A stretch of DNA of 64,000 nucleotides from Methylococcaceae bacterium UBA975 (GCA_002292375.1 DBBV01000003.1:59555-123554); one strand, 5' to 3'. Shown: positions 51,840 to 60,411, numbered from the stretch's first letter. Notes: generated by a model from the letters alone, not told the origin. A program made the numbers and translations.

Positions 51840-52736
51840 TTAAATATCTATATCCATTCCATAGCCTTTTGCTTCAGGCTTGTGGCCGAAAATATCACCC
51901 GTGTAATGCTCTTGGTCTCGCATCGCTTCGCGAGCACCATGGCCCAACTCTAACAGCCAGCCTGATGGTGTAGCAAAATAGAACGTATAGGCCTGGTCAT
52001 TCGAGTGTTTACCAAGCTGCATCGCTACGTCAATACCCTCTTTACGAGCCGTATCGTGAGCCAGACCTAAATCATCCAACTCGGTGTACTCTAGCATCAA
52101 GTGATTAATTCTTTTTTCCATTGGACCCAAGCCAAATGCCAACGAGTGTTGGCGGCCGTTACAATGCATAAATACAGGCTTTGCTATCATGCCATTTGGT
52201 AATTTAATTTTATACTCAACCGACCCGACAAGACCCAGCATTGAATAAAACGCATAGGTTGCTTCATCATCCATCGAGCGAATAATAAAGTGGCCAATAC
52301 CTTGATCACCGGTTAAAAACTTTCCATACATTGGACGACCAGGATGGAAGGGCTTCATCACGTCCATTTGAGGACTGTAGAAAATTTCTGTGGGGTTACC
52401 AGACGGGTCTTCTAGTTTAAGCAAGCCTAATACAAAACGCTCTTCACATTCTTCTTCAGACGCCACACGAAAATCAATACCATTGTCTTTTAAATGCTGT
52501 TGCATCGCTTTAAATTCTTCAAACCCTTTTACTCGCCAGCCGGCATAAGCCAAATCATCTTCGTCAGATTGGTGAATTGTAAAACGGTGGTGTTGACCAT
52601 CCATTCTTAGGTAAAAACGATCATCGCGATCGCCTTCTTCAATTTCCAGGCCCACACATTTAGTCGCATAGTCACGCCAAGCGTCCATATCTGTCACGTT
52701 AAAACCCATATAGCCTAATTCTGTTACTTTTACCAT
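51840..52736 (-). CDS. phnC: Extradiol dioxygenase, BphC/NahC type
   Basis: 298 residues of the vicinal-oxygen-chelate family with two repeated modules. The iron ligands are visible in the C-terminal half: His in GIGHFIIRS, His in GRQHSLAFG and Glu in LLELGHGA. It opens 1,2-dihydroxynaphthalene or dihydroxybiphenyl-like catechols next to the hydroxyls. Downstream of phnA1A2 on the same strand (44 bases after phnA2), it closes the operon before the bidirectional terminator. PhnD acts on its product after cyclisation. Confidence 0.92.
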   Translation of the reverse strand: MVKVTELGYMGFNVTDMDAWRDYATKCVGLEIEEGDRDDRFYLRMDGQHHRFTIHQSDEDDLAYAGWRVKGFEEFKAMQQHLKDNGIDFRVASEEECEERFVLGLLKLEDPSGNPTEIFYSPQMDVMKPFHPGRPMYGKFLTGDQGIGHFIIRSMDDEATYAFYSMLGLVGSVEYKIKLPNGMIAKPVFMHCNGRQHSLAFGLGPMEKRINHLMLEYTELDDLGLAHDTARKEGIDVAMQLGKHSNDQAYTFYFATPSGWLLELGHGAREAMRDQEHYTGDIFGHKPEAKGYGMDIDI

Positions 52737-52780
52737 TTTTAAATCCTCTTAATTTAATTCTAAAATATAACGCTTATTTG

Positions 52781-53314
52781 TCAGAAAAATATATATAAAT
52801 TCTTATCTTCCGTTACCCTAGCATCTAACACTATTTTTCGCCTCACCAGACGATAACCACTTTCTGTCTTACGCAGCAGATCAACCCTTCCACCAACGTG
52901 TTGAGATCTTTCAAGCTGCCCTCGATGCCTTGTCGTTATAAAGTTACACCTTACAACAAACTCGTCTTCTTTATCCGTATGAAATACTTCAATATTGCTT
53001 AATAAGAATCGCACCGATGAAGGCGGATCTTCCATCCACACAGTCCCTGTACCTAAGCGATCCACCCGCTGCTTAAGTTCATCATAGTCATCATTTATAA
53101 TGGCCATATCATTTGGCGACGGTTCTGCTCGCTTGTCTTTAGCATAGCGACGTTCGGTAACTGGCATCCAATAATGAATGTCTTCAGCAATAAAGGTTTC
53201 TAACCACGTTTGATACTCCCTTTCCTGCAGTAATGTGGCTTCCTGATAATAATGCTGTGACACGTCATAATGCAACTGCATGGAGACTCGGTCTTTTGCT
53301 TCTGTATTGTGCAT
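52781..53314 (-). CDS. phnA2: PAH dioxygenase beta subunit
   Basis: 177 residues from the ATG at 53314, with GGGG 9 bases upstream, 4 bases after the phnA1 stop; longer in-frame starts lie inside phnA1. The beta fold shows the pattern YQTWLETFIAEDIHYWMPV and the C-terminal VRRKIVLDARVTEDKNLYIFF. It is the structural partner of PhnA1. It is paralogous to the beta at 60456, which has the same C-terminal plan. Confidence 0.92.
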   Translation of the reverse strand: MHNTEAKDRVSMQLHYDVSQHYYQEATLLQEREYQTWLETFIAEDIHYWMPVTERRYAKDKRAEPSPNDMAIINDDYDELKQRVDRLGTGTVWMEDPPSSVRFLLSNIEVFHTDKEDEFVVRCNFITTRHRGQLERSQHVGGRVDLLRKTESGYRLVRRKIVLDARVTEDKNLYIFF

Positions 53315-53318
53315 ATTA

Positions 53319-54701
53319 CTATTCCCCACCCTTCGCCTTTGCCTTTGCGGCCAACCGATCTTTCCAATAGTCTTTATTTGGGAAACAGTCAGCCCATTGC
53401 TCATCTTTCGCGCGGATCGCATCCCAGCTGTCCGCGGACATTATTTCTTGGTAAAAGCGATAAAAGCCACGATAGGATGTTTCGCCAATAAAGCTTGAGC
53501 CGACTATACCCGGGTAATCTGGGTGTGGCCCTTCGTGACCAACACCCATGCGTGAATCCATGGTATTTTTTCGAGTATGCCTGCCTTGATTATTTCGTGT
53601 TGAATTGACCATATTGTCACCGTCGTCACTTTCTAGGGTGCCCGCTGTGCCAAAGCTTCTAATCGCCTGCTTAACCACTTCTTTTTTCGTGTCCTCGTCC
53701 ATGTCTTTATGCACAATTACCCACGACCACACCTCAATTTCATGCGGGCCTCTTGGGTGCCAGACTTTGAAAATATTGGTGCCGTATAAAAACGAACAAT
53801 TTGGGAAGGTCGTACAATTCCAGTGGCCATCATATAATTCTGCCCGTGGCTGCCCAAGTTTTTCTGCAACGCCAGGTTGCGTTTCTTGTAAGAATTTAGC
53901 GTAGCCCTCACGCTTATCATGGATTCCAATGCCTGCATGGTCTATCACGCCAAAGCCGTGCCCATGTCGCGTTGTTACTTGAATGCCCAACTCATCAAAC
54001 GGCATATTGGCGCGGTTACCCGCTAGTCCGCCCAACTCGCCCCCTAACATTTCAAGTGCAGACGCATGTGTCCAGCCAACATGATAACCGTCTCCAACAA
54101 AATTTTCCGCTGGCACTTTCCAGTTACACTTAAGAATGGATTTCGACGGCGGACCAATTAATTCGGCGCCTTCACCAGCACCCACCATCCACGTATCTAG
54201 ATACCAGCCCCAGTCACCTAAGAAATCGACTAATGAAGGCGCTGTCTCGTCAAAACAACCGAATACAAAGCCACGGTAACTTTCTACCCGAATTGATGGC
54301 AAGCTCATCGCCGACATGTCTATGTCATCGTGATAACACCGCTCTTTTAACGGCACATCAACGAGCGAACCATCTGTACTATAGACCCACCCATGATAGT
54401 TACAAACAAACGACCTCGTGTTGCCGCTATCTGCTGTACATACGCTATTGCCTCGGTGCGTACAGGAATTAATAAAGGCTTTTAATGAGCCATCTGTGTG
54501 CCTAACAACAATAACGGAGTCTTCACCCATTTTTGTGGTAAAAAAATCACCCGTCTTTTGAAGCTGACTCTCGTGTGCCAAAAATAGCCAACAGCGGCCA
54601 AAAATTCGTTCTAGCTCTCGGTCATAAACACCTTGATCCCAAAAAACTTGTTTGGACTGAGTGGATTTTTCTATATCCACCAATTTATCCATATCAATCA
54701 T
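53319..54701 (-). CDS. phnA1: PAH (naphthalene-type) dioxygenase alpha subunit
   Basis: 460 residues. Rieske ligands are CTHRG and CNYHGW; the catalytic iron site is GDGYHVGWTHAS with two His and an Asp further on (ESDDGDN region). The layout and NDO-like features (PNCSFLYGTNIFKVWHPRGP) point to a naphthalene/PAH-type enzyme that makes cis-dihydrodiols. A strong ribosome site (AGAGGTGAG) precedes the ATG. It follows an alpha gene of a different type by 21 bases and heads phnA1-phnA2-phnC. Electron donors PhnA3/A4 are encoded 3.7 kb away. Confidence 0.92.
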   Translation of the reverse strand: MIDMDKLVDIEKSTQSKQVFWDQGVYDRELERIFGRCWLFLAHESQLQKTGDFFTTKMGEDSVIVVRHTDGSLKAFINSCTHRGNSVCTADSGNTRSFVCNYHGWVYSTDGSLVDVPLKERCYHDDIDMSAMSLPSIRVESYRGFVFGCFDETAPSLVDFLGDWGWYLDTWMVGAGEGAELIGPPSKSILKCNWKVPAENFVGDGYHVGWTHASALEMLGGELGGLAGNRANMPFDELGIQVTTRHGHGFGVIDHAGIGIHDKREGYAKFLQETQPGVAEKLGQPRAELYDGHWNCTTFPNCSFLYGTNIFKVWHPRGPHEIEVWSWVIVHKDMDEDTKKEVVKQAIRSFGTAGTLESDDGDNMVNSTRNNQGRHTRKNTMDSRMGVGHEGPHPDYPGIVGSSFIGETSYRGFYRFYQEIMSADSWDAIRAKDEQWADCFPNKDYWKDRLAAKAKAKGGE

Positions 54702-54722
54702 TACTCACCTCTTTAATAAATT

Positions 54723-55973
54723 TTATTCGTCGGCCATTGTCTGGCGATAGCCTTTCCAAAAACCCCTTACGGCATTTTCGTCCATGCCCATTGGGCTGGT
54801 ATAGTCTTCTACTTCATTGCCACCCATCTCAACAAAAGAGCGTTCGCTTGCATCTCGGTGAATACCCTGTTGGACTAATTCTACCGCCTCACCGTCTTCC
54901 ATGGAAATTAAGCCGGAGGGGCCCACCAAGTTTATATTTCTCAACCGATGCTCGTCCATTTCTTCATCATCGTCCTGATAACCAAAAAAGGTCCAAACTA
55001 GTTCAGTTTCATTCACCGATTTAGGCAGCACTTGGCGGGTCGCCAAGGTGTTCTGGATTTGCTGTAGCACCACCGATGGAAACAGTGATTGAATGCTTAG
55101 CGCAACTCGGTCGTCTCTTTCGGGAACAAACTTGAGCACCCGCTCATCTTGCAATTGATGCGGACCCTTCATTTCTCTGTTGGCCTCACCGGCATAGTCA
55201 GCGTAGTTTTCAACACCTTGAGGTGCCGACACGTTAAAGTAATTATGACAACCCACTGAGTCGGTAATGCCAACGCTTTCTTGTCCTTGGCGATACACGC
55301 CAAATGTTGGGTAAAACAAATGCAGTAAAGCGCCATGGTAACTGTCACGGCTATTTTCTGAATACGCCTTCCAATTGCCCTTCATAAACTGGCGCGTATG
55401 ACCAATAACTTTAATCGGCTTATGCATAATACGTTTAATATTAGCGCACATTTTTTCGCCCAAAAAGTCTTCTAAATCGGGGGTTTGTGCATCAAATGTT
55501 GCAAAAACCATTTGTGCGATAGTTTGCACCCGCAGTTTGCGCAAACCGTAGTTTGCCATATCAAAGTCTTTAGCATAACCACCTTGACCTTTCATCCCAC
55601 GTCGAAAAGGGACACCTTTAAGGTCACCTTTGGCATCATAGGCCCACTGGTGGTAAACGCAGGTAAATGCACCATCTTCAGAATGCCCGTGTCGCTCGCG
55701 ACACACCAAAGCCCCTTTGTGTGCACAGCGGTTCACCCAAGCATTTAAACTATCGTCAGCGCCTCTGGTTAACACAATAGGTGTATCGCCAATAAAGGTG
55801 GTTTTATAGTCACCTGCATTAGGCACCTCAATGTCCAAACCAATATAGGACCAAACTTTGCCCCGATAGAGCTTTTCTTGCTCTAACTTAAAAACGTCTT
55901 CGTCTAAATACACGGCAAACGGCGCATGATTGCCATTAACATCTACCTTATTAACTACGTCTTGAGCGGTCAT
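54723..55973 (-). CDS. Rieske dioxygenase alpha subunit, salicylate-hydroxylase (NagG) type, orphan
   Basis: 416 residues from the ATG at 55973, preceded by GGAGG. Rieske ligands CAHKG and CVYHQW with the HSEDGAF insert are typical of the anthranilate/salicylate hydroxylase group; the iron site reads SRDSYHGALLH. It is a close relative of the alpha at 58253 (shared SEDGAFTCVYHQWAYDAKGD). No beta gene follows; the next gene is phnA1, an alpha of another group. It may borrow the beta encoded at 57742 or have another quaternary form. It probably oxidises an aromatic acid formed in PAH breakdown. Confidence 0.9.
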   Translation of the reverse strand: MTAQDVVNKVDVNGNHAPFAVYLDEDVFKLEQEKLYRGKVWSYIGLDIEVPNAGDYKTTFIGDTPIVLTRGADDSLNAWVNRCAHKGALVCRERHGHSEDGAFTCVYHQWAYDAKGDLKGVPFRRGMKGQGGYAKDFDMANYGLRKLRVQTIAQMVFATFDAQTPDLEDFLGEKMCANIKRIMHKPIKVIGHTRQFMKGNWKAYSENSRDSYHGALLHLFYPTFGVYRQGQESVGITDSVGCHNYFNVSAPQGVENYADYAGEANREMKGPHQLQDERVLKFVPERDDRVALSIQSLFPSVVLQQIQNTLATRQVLPKSVNETELVWTFFGYQDDDEEMDEHRLRNINLVGPSGLISMEDGEAVELVQQGIHRDASERSFVEMGGNEVEDYTSPMGMDENAVRGFWKGYRQTMADE

Positions 55974-56006
55974 AAATACCTCCACTTTCGTTTAATTGAG
56001 CAGCGA

Positions 56007-56981
56007 CTACTTAAAAAAACCATTCCCTGCAGCCAGGTTACCCGTTAATTTCATCGCCTCTAGCATCATAGTATGGTCAGCCTTCCCCGTGCCTACAAGA
56101 TCGTACGCGGTGCCATGAGCCACTGACATATGCAAATACGGCGGCCCCATAATCAAGGCACAGTTACCTGAAAAGCCCCAGGTCTTAATGGCAATATGGC
56201 CCTGGTCATGGAACATCGCCAGTACCACATCGTAGTGGCCTTCTATACACTGCCTAAATACCGAATCTGGGGGGATCGGGCCCGTCACATCAATGCCTTG
56301 GGCGGCGGCTTTTTCCACCCCCGGTGTTATTTCTTGGTCTTCTTCTTTACCACTGGCGTGCGGGTTTAGCCCCGCCACCGCGATGCGAGGCTTGGCTATG
56401 CCCCACTTTTTTAACGCCTCATCCAGCTGGCTAATCGCCTTGGTTACTAAAGGCGCATTAATCAGTTCACACACCTCACGTAGGGGTAGGTGGTCGGTTA
56501 GGTGCATCACGCGTAATGGACCGCTAATGAGGAATAGGTAACTATGCCCCGGTTCCATATTGATTACCTTGTCGAGCACACCCGCCATTTTCATCGACAC
56601 TGAACTGATCGGCGCCATAATGGTTGCGTCTACCGCACCGGATAAGGCCAATTGATCCATTTCATCGAGCCAATCGGCACTGATTTGGCCACAAGACGCA
56701 TTATCCTGCCCCATCACAAACTGGCTATTATCAAATTTGCCTGAATCTATAATATCAATGATGGCAGGGTCATTATTAATCTCGGCAATAGAGGCCACTT
56801 TTCTCACTTCTAACGATAAGCCACACGCTTTCACCGCTTGCTGCATAACCGCCTGACTACCCACTAAAACGGGTTGACTGTATTGCTGCACTTCTCCGGT
56901 TGCCCATGCTTTAGCAACCACTTCAGGACCAATACCTGCAGGGTCTCCGATCATGGTCGCTATTATTGGTTTTTTATTCAT
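56007..56981 (-). CDS. PdxA-family dehydrogenase (possible dihydrodiol dehydrogenase)
   Basis: 324 residues with PdxA motifs: GDPAGIGPEVV at 13-23, a metal-ligand segment EPGHSYLFL and HDQGHIAIKTWGF near the C-terminus. True PdxA oxidises 4-phosphohydroxythreonine for vitamin B6; relatives such as TphB in aromatic clusters oxidise cis-dihydrodiol carboxylates to catechols. Being first in an operon with two dioxygenase alphas suggests the latter, but the phosphate-binding residues cannot be judged by eye. The upstream spacer holds palindromes, including an FNR-like site. Confidence 0.8.
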   Translation of the reverse strand: MNKKPIIATMIGDPAGIGPEVVAKAWATGEVQQYSQPVLVGSQAVMQQAVKACGLSLEVRKVASIAEINNDPAIIDIIDSGKFDNSQFVMGQDNASCGQISADWLDEMDQLALSGAVDATIMAPISSVSMKMAGVLDKVINMEPGHSYLFLISGPLRVMHLTDHLPLREVCELINAPLVTKAISQLDEALKKWGIAKPRIAVAGLNPHASGKEEDQEITPGVEKAAAQGIDVTGPIPPDSVFRQCIEGHYDVVLAMFHDQGHIAIKTWGFSGNCALIMGPPYLHMSVAHGTAYDLVGTGKADHTMMLEAMKLTGNLAAGNGFFK

Positions 56982-57037
56982 TAAGACACGTCCCCAGCAA
57001 AACGTTGATTATTACATTAGATTATCATTATTTATAA

Positions 57038-57061
57038 GATCATATTAACAATAATATGATC
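57038..57061. promoter_or_regulatory. 10-bp perfect inverted repeat in the divergent spacer
   Basis: Arms GATCATATTA and TAATATGATC flank ACAA. It lies between the PdxA-like operon (minus) and the unknown gene at 57201 (plus), and overlaps the FNR-like site next to it. The arms fit a dimeric regulator; no regulator family can be named from sequence. Confidence 0.55.
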
Positions 57062-57069
57062 AAAATCAT
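57056..57069. promoter_or_regulatory. FNR-like site in the divergent spacer
   Basis: ATGAT-CAAA-ATCAT, symmetric, differs from TTGATnnnnATCAA at the outer base of each half. Its arms extend one base further (57055-57070). It is about 81 bases before the PdxA-like start and 138 before the unknown plus-strand gene. Confidence 0.45.
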
Positions 57070-57200
57070 AAAGCCTTTGTTAAGCACTTCGTTTACGATT
57101 AAACCTCTAATTAACTATTGCCTTGCGGTAAATGATTAAGCTACTCTCTAAGTTAGAAGATAATCTTGTTTATATTAACCCTTAAGCTCAGGAGAATATC

Positions 57201-57587
57201 ATGTCTACACCGATCCTTTTTAACTCCCTCTTAGACCTTGACGGTGTCGTGGGCGCTGTTCGCTGGCGCGAGTCAGTCCCTGGCAAGGGCGCTGCAACGC
57301 CGCCTTTTTTAATCGAACACATTGGCGGCATTTCTGAAGACAGGGCCGAGCGCTTAATGGCTCACGCAGAAGCCGCTGGGCTGGGTATAATGGGCATCAG
57401 CCAGCTAAGTTATCAACGCGCTAGCCACGACCCAACCGTCGTTTACCCGCTTGACGCGTATTATGCACACAGCATGCGCGGCTCCGTCGTCTGCACCATT
57501 AACCGAGTCGCAGTACTTTTAGACAATACCGTCAAGGCGGACATTCAGCACATCATCTCTAAAATGATCCTGGTCGATAACCGATAA
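57201..57587 (+). CDS. Unknown protein, possibly DUF2173 or roadblock-like
   Basis: 128 residues, no signal peptide or membrane helix. LLDLDGVVGAVRW at the N-terminus, an acidic middle with repeated Ala/His, and a C-terminal DNTVKADIQHIISKMI resemble the DUF2173 layout (short roadblock-like domain), but the match is by eye and weak. A clear AGGAGAA ribosome site precedes the ATG. It is divergent from the PdxA-like operon, sharing the palindromic spacer, and is followed by an intrinsic terminator, so it is probably monocistronic. Its function in the catabolic region is unknown. Confidence 0.6.
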   Translation: MSTPILFNSLLDLDGVVGAVRWRESVPGKGAATPPFLIEHIGGISEDRAERLMAHAEAAGLGIMGISQLSYQRASHDPTVVYPLDAYYAHSMRGSVVCTINRVAVLLDNTVKADIQHIISKMILVDNR

Positions 57588-57636
57588 CGCTTGGACTACG
57601 GCTTAGCACTTTTCTTTTTATTGCAGCCCTTCTGAT

Positions 57637-57664
57637 AAAAGCCTCTTCCCAAAAGAGGCTTTTT
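57637..57664 (+). terminator. Intrinsic terminator after the unknown gene
   Basis: Stem GCCTCTT/AAGAGGC (loop CCCAA), extended by an A-run and T-run (57637-57664). It ends transcription before the dioxygenase beta-alpha operon, whose FNR-like site begins two bases later. Confidence 0.9.
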
Positions 57665-57665
57665 A

Positions 57666-57706
57666 TTGACTATAATCATTTTCTAATACAGCGAAGCCAG
57701 TATACT
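57666..57706 (+). promoter_or_regulatory. FNR-type class II promoter of the salicylate-type dioxygenase operon
   Basis: TTGAC-TATA-ATCAT (57666-57679, 8 of 10 to the FNR consensus) is centred 28.5 bases from the upstream edge of TATACT at 57701-57706, a good -10. There is no -35 hexamer at the normal place because the FNR-like site lies over it, as in class II activation. AGGAGA precedes the beta start at 57742. Confidence 0.55.
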
Positions 57707-57741
57707 TAACTACCAACAAACGTGATCACCTAGGAGACCCT

Positions 57742-58227
57742 ATGACCAGTAACGCTATCAGCCTAGAGCTTAAAGGCGAAGTTGAAGACTTACTCAACGC
57801 TTACACACAATGTATTGACGATGATGACTTGGAAAACTGGCCCGACTTTTTCACCGAAAAGTGTCTGTATCGCGTCATTCCTCGAGAAAACCATGAAATG
57901 GATCTGCCCACCGCCGTTATGTGGTGCGACAGTAAAGGCATGTTACAGGATCGTATTACGGCTCTACGGCACGCAAATATTTACCAAGTGCAATGGTACC
58001 GCCACATCACCAGCAACCCTCGCATTCTTTCGGTTGATGGAGATACCATTAAAGTGCAATCAAACTATGCCGTGTTCAAAACCTGTAATGATGGCGAAAG
58101 TACGGTTTATAACGTCGGTCGCTATGTCGATGTGATCGTGCGCGAAGACGGGGTTTTAAAGTTTAAAGAACGCTCCGCTATCTACGACACGCATCGGATC
58201 ACCACTTTAATGGTCATCCCTATTTAA
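57742..58227 (+). CDS. Ring-hydroxylating dioxygenase beta subunit
   Basis: 161 residues of the NTF2-like beta family: YTQCIDDDDLENWPDFFTEKCLYRVIPRE at the N-terminus and a C-terminal KERSAIYDTHRITTLMVIPI, the salicylate/anthranilate-hydroxylase style. It precedes its alpha by 25 bases, the reverse of the phnA1A2 order. It could also serve the orphan alpha at 54723, which is closely related to the alpha next to it. Confidence 0.9.
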   Translation: MTSNAISLELKGEVEDLLNAYTQCIDDDDLENWPDFFTEKCLYRVIPRENHEMDLPTAVMWCDSKGMLQDRITALRHANIYQVQWYRHITSNPRILSVDGDTIKVQSNYAVFKTCNDGESTVYNVGRYVDVIVREDGVLKFKERSAIYDTHRITTLMVIPI

Positions 58228-58252
58228 TGTCGCTTTATCAAGGAGCAAAATC

Positions 58253-59500
58253 ATGAACACACCCGCACATTTAAAATGGCCTGATAACGCCGACTGTACA
58301 GCCGTTCCTTACTCGGTTTTTAATAGCCAAGAAGTGTACGACTTAGAACAACAAAAGCTCTATAACGGCCCAACATGGAATTATTTGGCGGCTGCAGACG
58401 AACTACCGGAAAAAGGCAGCTTTAAATCGACTTATATTGGCGACACCCCTGTGGTTGTCACTCGTGGTCAAGACGATGAATTCTATGCCTGGGTTAACCG
58501 TTGCGCGCACCGAGGCGCAGAAATCTGCCGTGAGCGTCATGGTAAATCCGAAGACGGCGCTTTCACCTGCGTTTACCACCAGTGGGCCTATGATGCCAAA
58601 GGCGACCTGCATGGTATACCTTTTCAGCGCGGCCTTGCCGGTAAAGGCGGCATGCCAAAAGACTTTGATAAAAAACAACACGGCCTCAGAAAAGTTCGCT
58701 TAGCGAATTATCATGGCGTTCTTTTTGGTACCTTCAGTGAGCAAACGCCTGATATCGAAAGCTATATGGGTGAGGATGTCAGCCATCACTTAAAACGCAT
58801 TATGAATCGGCCGATAGAGATTTTAGGGCATACCCGCCAAAGCATTGCTGGGAATTGGAAATTTTATTCTGAAAACACCAAGGACCCTTATCACGCCAGT
58901 CTATTACACCTATTCCACGCGACCTTTGGTTTGTATCGCTCGTCTCAAAAGGGTGAGTCCATCATCAATAACGATTTTCATTCGGTCCTTTGGGCGAGCA
59001 GCGGCACAGAAAGTGAATCCGCCTTGGATGATATGAAAAAAGACAAACTCCGAACGCTACAAACCGGTGAGTACGCGTTACAGGACCCCTCTTTGTTAGC
59101 CGGCCAGCAAGAGTTTGACGATGGCGTTACCTTGGTTATTTTGTCTCTTTTCCCATCGTTGGTGATGCAGCAGATTCAAAACACCTTGGCGTTTCGTCAA
59201 ATTTTGCCTAAAAGCAAAGATGAATTTGAACTGGTTTGGACGTACTTCGGCTATAAAGATGATAGCGAGGAACTACGTAATATTCGCTTAAAGCAGTTCA
59301 ACCTCATCGGCCCAGGCGGCTTCATCTCAATGGAAGATGGTGAGTCTACCGAGCTTTGCCAAAATGCCATTGTGCGTGACGGGGCCTATACCAACGTTAT
59401 CCAAATGGCCGGTAAAGAAGCGAAAGGTGATGACCACTTGGTAACCGAGGGGCTAATACGCGGCTTATGGAAAGGTTACCGTGAAATAATGGACTTTTAG
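58253..59500 (+). CDS. Rieske dioxygenase alpha subunit, salicylate-hydroxylase (NagG) type
   Basis: 415 residues. Rieske ligands CAHRG and CVYHQW; iron site TKDPYHASLLH. It shares long identical stretches with the alpha at 54723 (for example CRERHGKSEDGAF versus CRERHGHSEDGAF), pointing to duplication. Likely substrates are salicylate, hydroxynaphthoate or similar acids. AAGGAGC lies 8 bases before the ATG. The operon ends with a strong intrinsic terminator. Electron donors are not in this operon. Confidence 0.92.
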   Translation: MNTPAHLKWPDNADCTAVPYSVFNSQEVYDLEQQKLYNGPTWNYLAAADELPEKGSFKSTYIGDTPVVVTRGQDDEFYAWVNRCAHRGAEICRERHGKSEDGAFTCVYHQWAYDAKGDLHGIPFQRGLAGKGGMPKDFDKKQHGLRKVRLANYHGVLFGTFSEQTPDIESYMGEDVSHHLKRIMNRPIEILGHTRQSIAGNWKFYSENTKDPYHASLLHLFHATFGLYRSSQKGESIINNDFHSVLWASSGTESESALDDMKKDKLRTLQTGEYALQDPSLLAGQQEFDDGVTLVILSLFPSLVMQQIQNTLAFRQILPKSKDEFELVWTYFGYKDDSEELRNIRLKQFNLIGPGGFISMEDGESTELCQNAIVRDGAYTNVIQMAGKEAKGDDHLVTEGLIRGLWKGYREIMDF

Positions 59501-59552
59501 TCCTCGGTTAATAGTCGCACACCAACCGCGCTCTATCCTGTTTAAGGGACTT

Positions 59553-59585
59553 AAAGGCTTCTAGTGCTCAACTAGAAGCCTTTTT
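59553..59585 (+). terminator. Intrinsic terminator after the beta-alpha operon
   Basis: A 13-base-pair stem (AAAGGCTTCTAGT and its complement, loop GCTCA) followed by five T residues. It isolates the dioxygenase operon from the FNR-type regulator gene that follows. Confidence 0.93.
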
Positions 59586-59676
59586 AACGGCCTTAATCCA
59601 GCCAAAGGGAATACAATTTGCCAAAGCGTCTACGTTATGGTGCAATCACCGCACCTTGTTTCTAGCATACTAGCCT

Positions 59677-60411
59677 ATGAACCAGACTAGCACCCAACAA
59701 AGCCCCAGTGAACAAAGCTGTCGCTTATGCGCGCTATCCGCTTTATGCATTCCTGCGGCACTCGATGACGCACTGATTACTGAACTTGAAAGCTTTATTA
59801 GCTCTGGTAAGCGCTACGCAAAAAACAACACCGTTTATCGCCAAAAAGAAAACTTTTGCTCTCTTTACGTAGTTAAAGCCGGTGCTGTTAAAACCTACAT
59901 CACCGATGTTAATGGCCGCGAACACATCACGGGGTTTTATTTACCAGGTGAAATTATTGGGCTGGAAAGTATCGCCGGGCGCGAGTACTTAGAAACGGCC
60001 GTCACCTTAGCTGATTGTCACCTGTGTAAAATTGACTACGCACAATTGGCCCAATTACGAAAAAATAATTCGTCACTGTCTGATTGGGCAATTAATTTAT
60101 TTAGTCAGTCCCTTGCCTCGGGGCATGATTTTTTTACCTGCTTGTCGCAACATACCGCCGTGGCAAGGCTGGCAACCTTTCTCTTAATTATCTCAAAACG
60201 CACCAGCCGTACGGGAGACTATCAACTAGACTTTAGCTTACCCATGTCTCGGCAGGATATTGGAAATTACCTAGGCTTAGCCAGCGAAACCAGCTCCCGA
60301 GCCTTTTCAAAACTGGTTGAACAACAGTGCATTGAAAAGAAGAACCGGCAAATACGCATCACCGATTTTGATAAATTAGTCGCCGTATCTTCCATGAGCC
60401 TTAGCACTTAA
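59677..60411 (+). CDS. FNR-type transcription regulator with intact cluster cysteines
   Basis: 244 residues of the Crp/Fnr family. The N-terminus carries Cys15, Cys18 and Cys24 (C-x2-C-x5-C), and Cys117 in the cAMP-fold domain, the four ligands that hold the O2-labile [4Fe-4S] cluster in FNR. The helix-turn-helix reads SRQDIGNYLGLASETSSRAF with Glu204, Ser207 and Arg208, the set that reads TTGAT half-sites. It lies between two dioxygenase operons and has a paralogue at 62530. It should be an oxygen or NO sensor that binds the FNR-like sites found upstream of the local catabolic genes. No own FNR box was found. Confidence 0.9.
   Translation: MNQTSTQQSPSEQSCRLCALSALCIPAALDDALITELESFISSGKRYAKNNTVYRQKENFCSLYVVKAGAVKTYITDVNGREHITGFYLPGEIIGLESIAGREYLETAVTLADCHLCKIDYAQLAQLRKNNSSLSDWAINLFSQSLASGHDFFTCLSQHTAVARLATFLLIISKRTSRTGDYQLDFSLPMSRQDIGNYLGLASETSSRAFSKLVEQQCIEKKNRQIRITDFDKLVAVSSMSLST

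Noticed and set aside
54575..55024. 149-codon open frame opposite phnA1 and the orphan alpha
   Set aside because: Spans the junction of two well-supported minus-strand genes and has no protein-like features.
59641..59660. GGTGC/GCACC hairpin just before the first FNR-type gene as a riboswitch
   Set aside because: Only a 5-base stem with a 7-base loop; no known riboswitch structure is recognisable.
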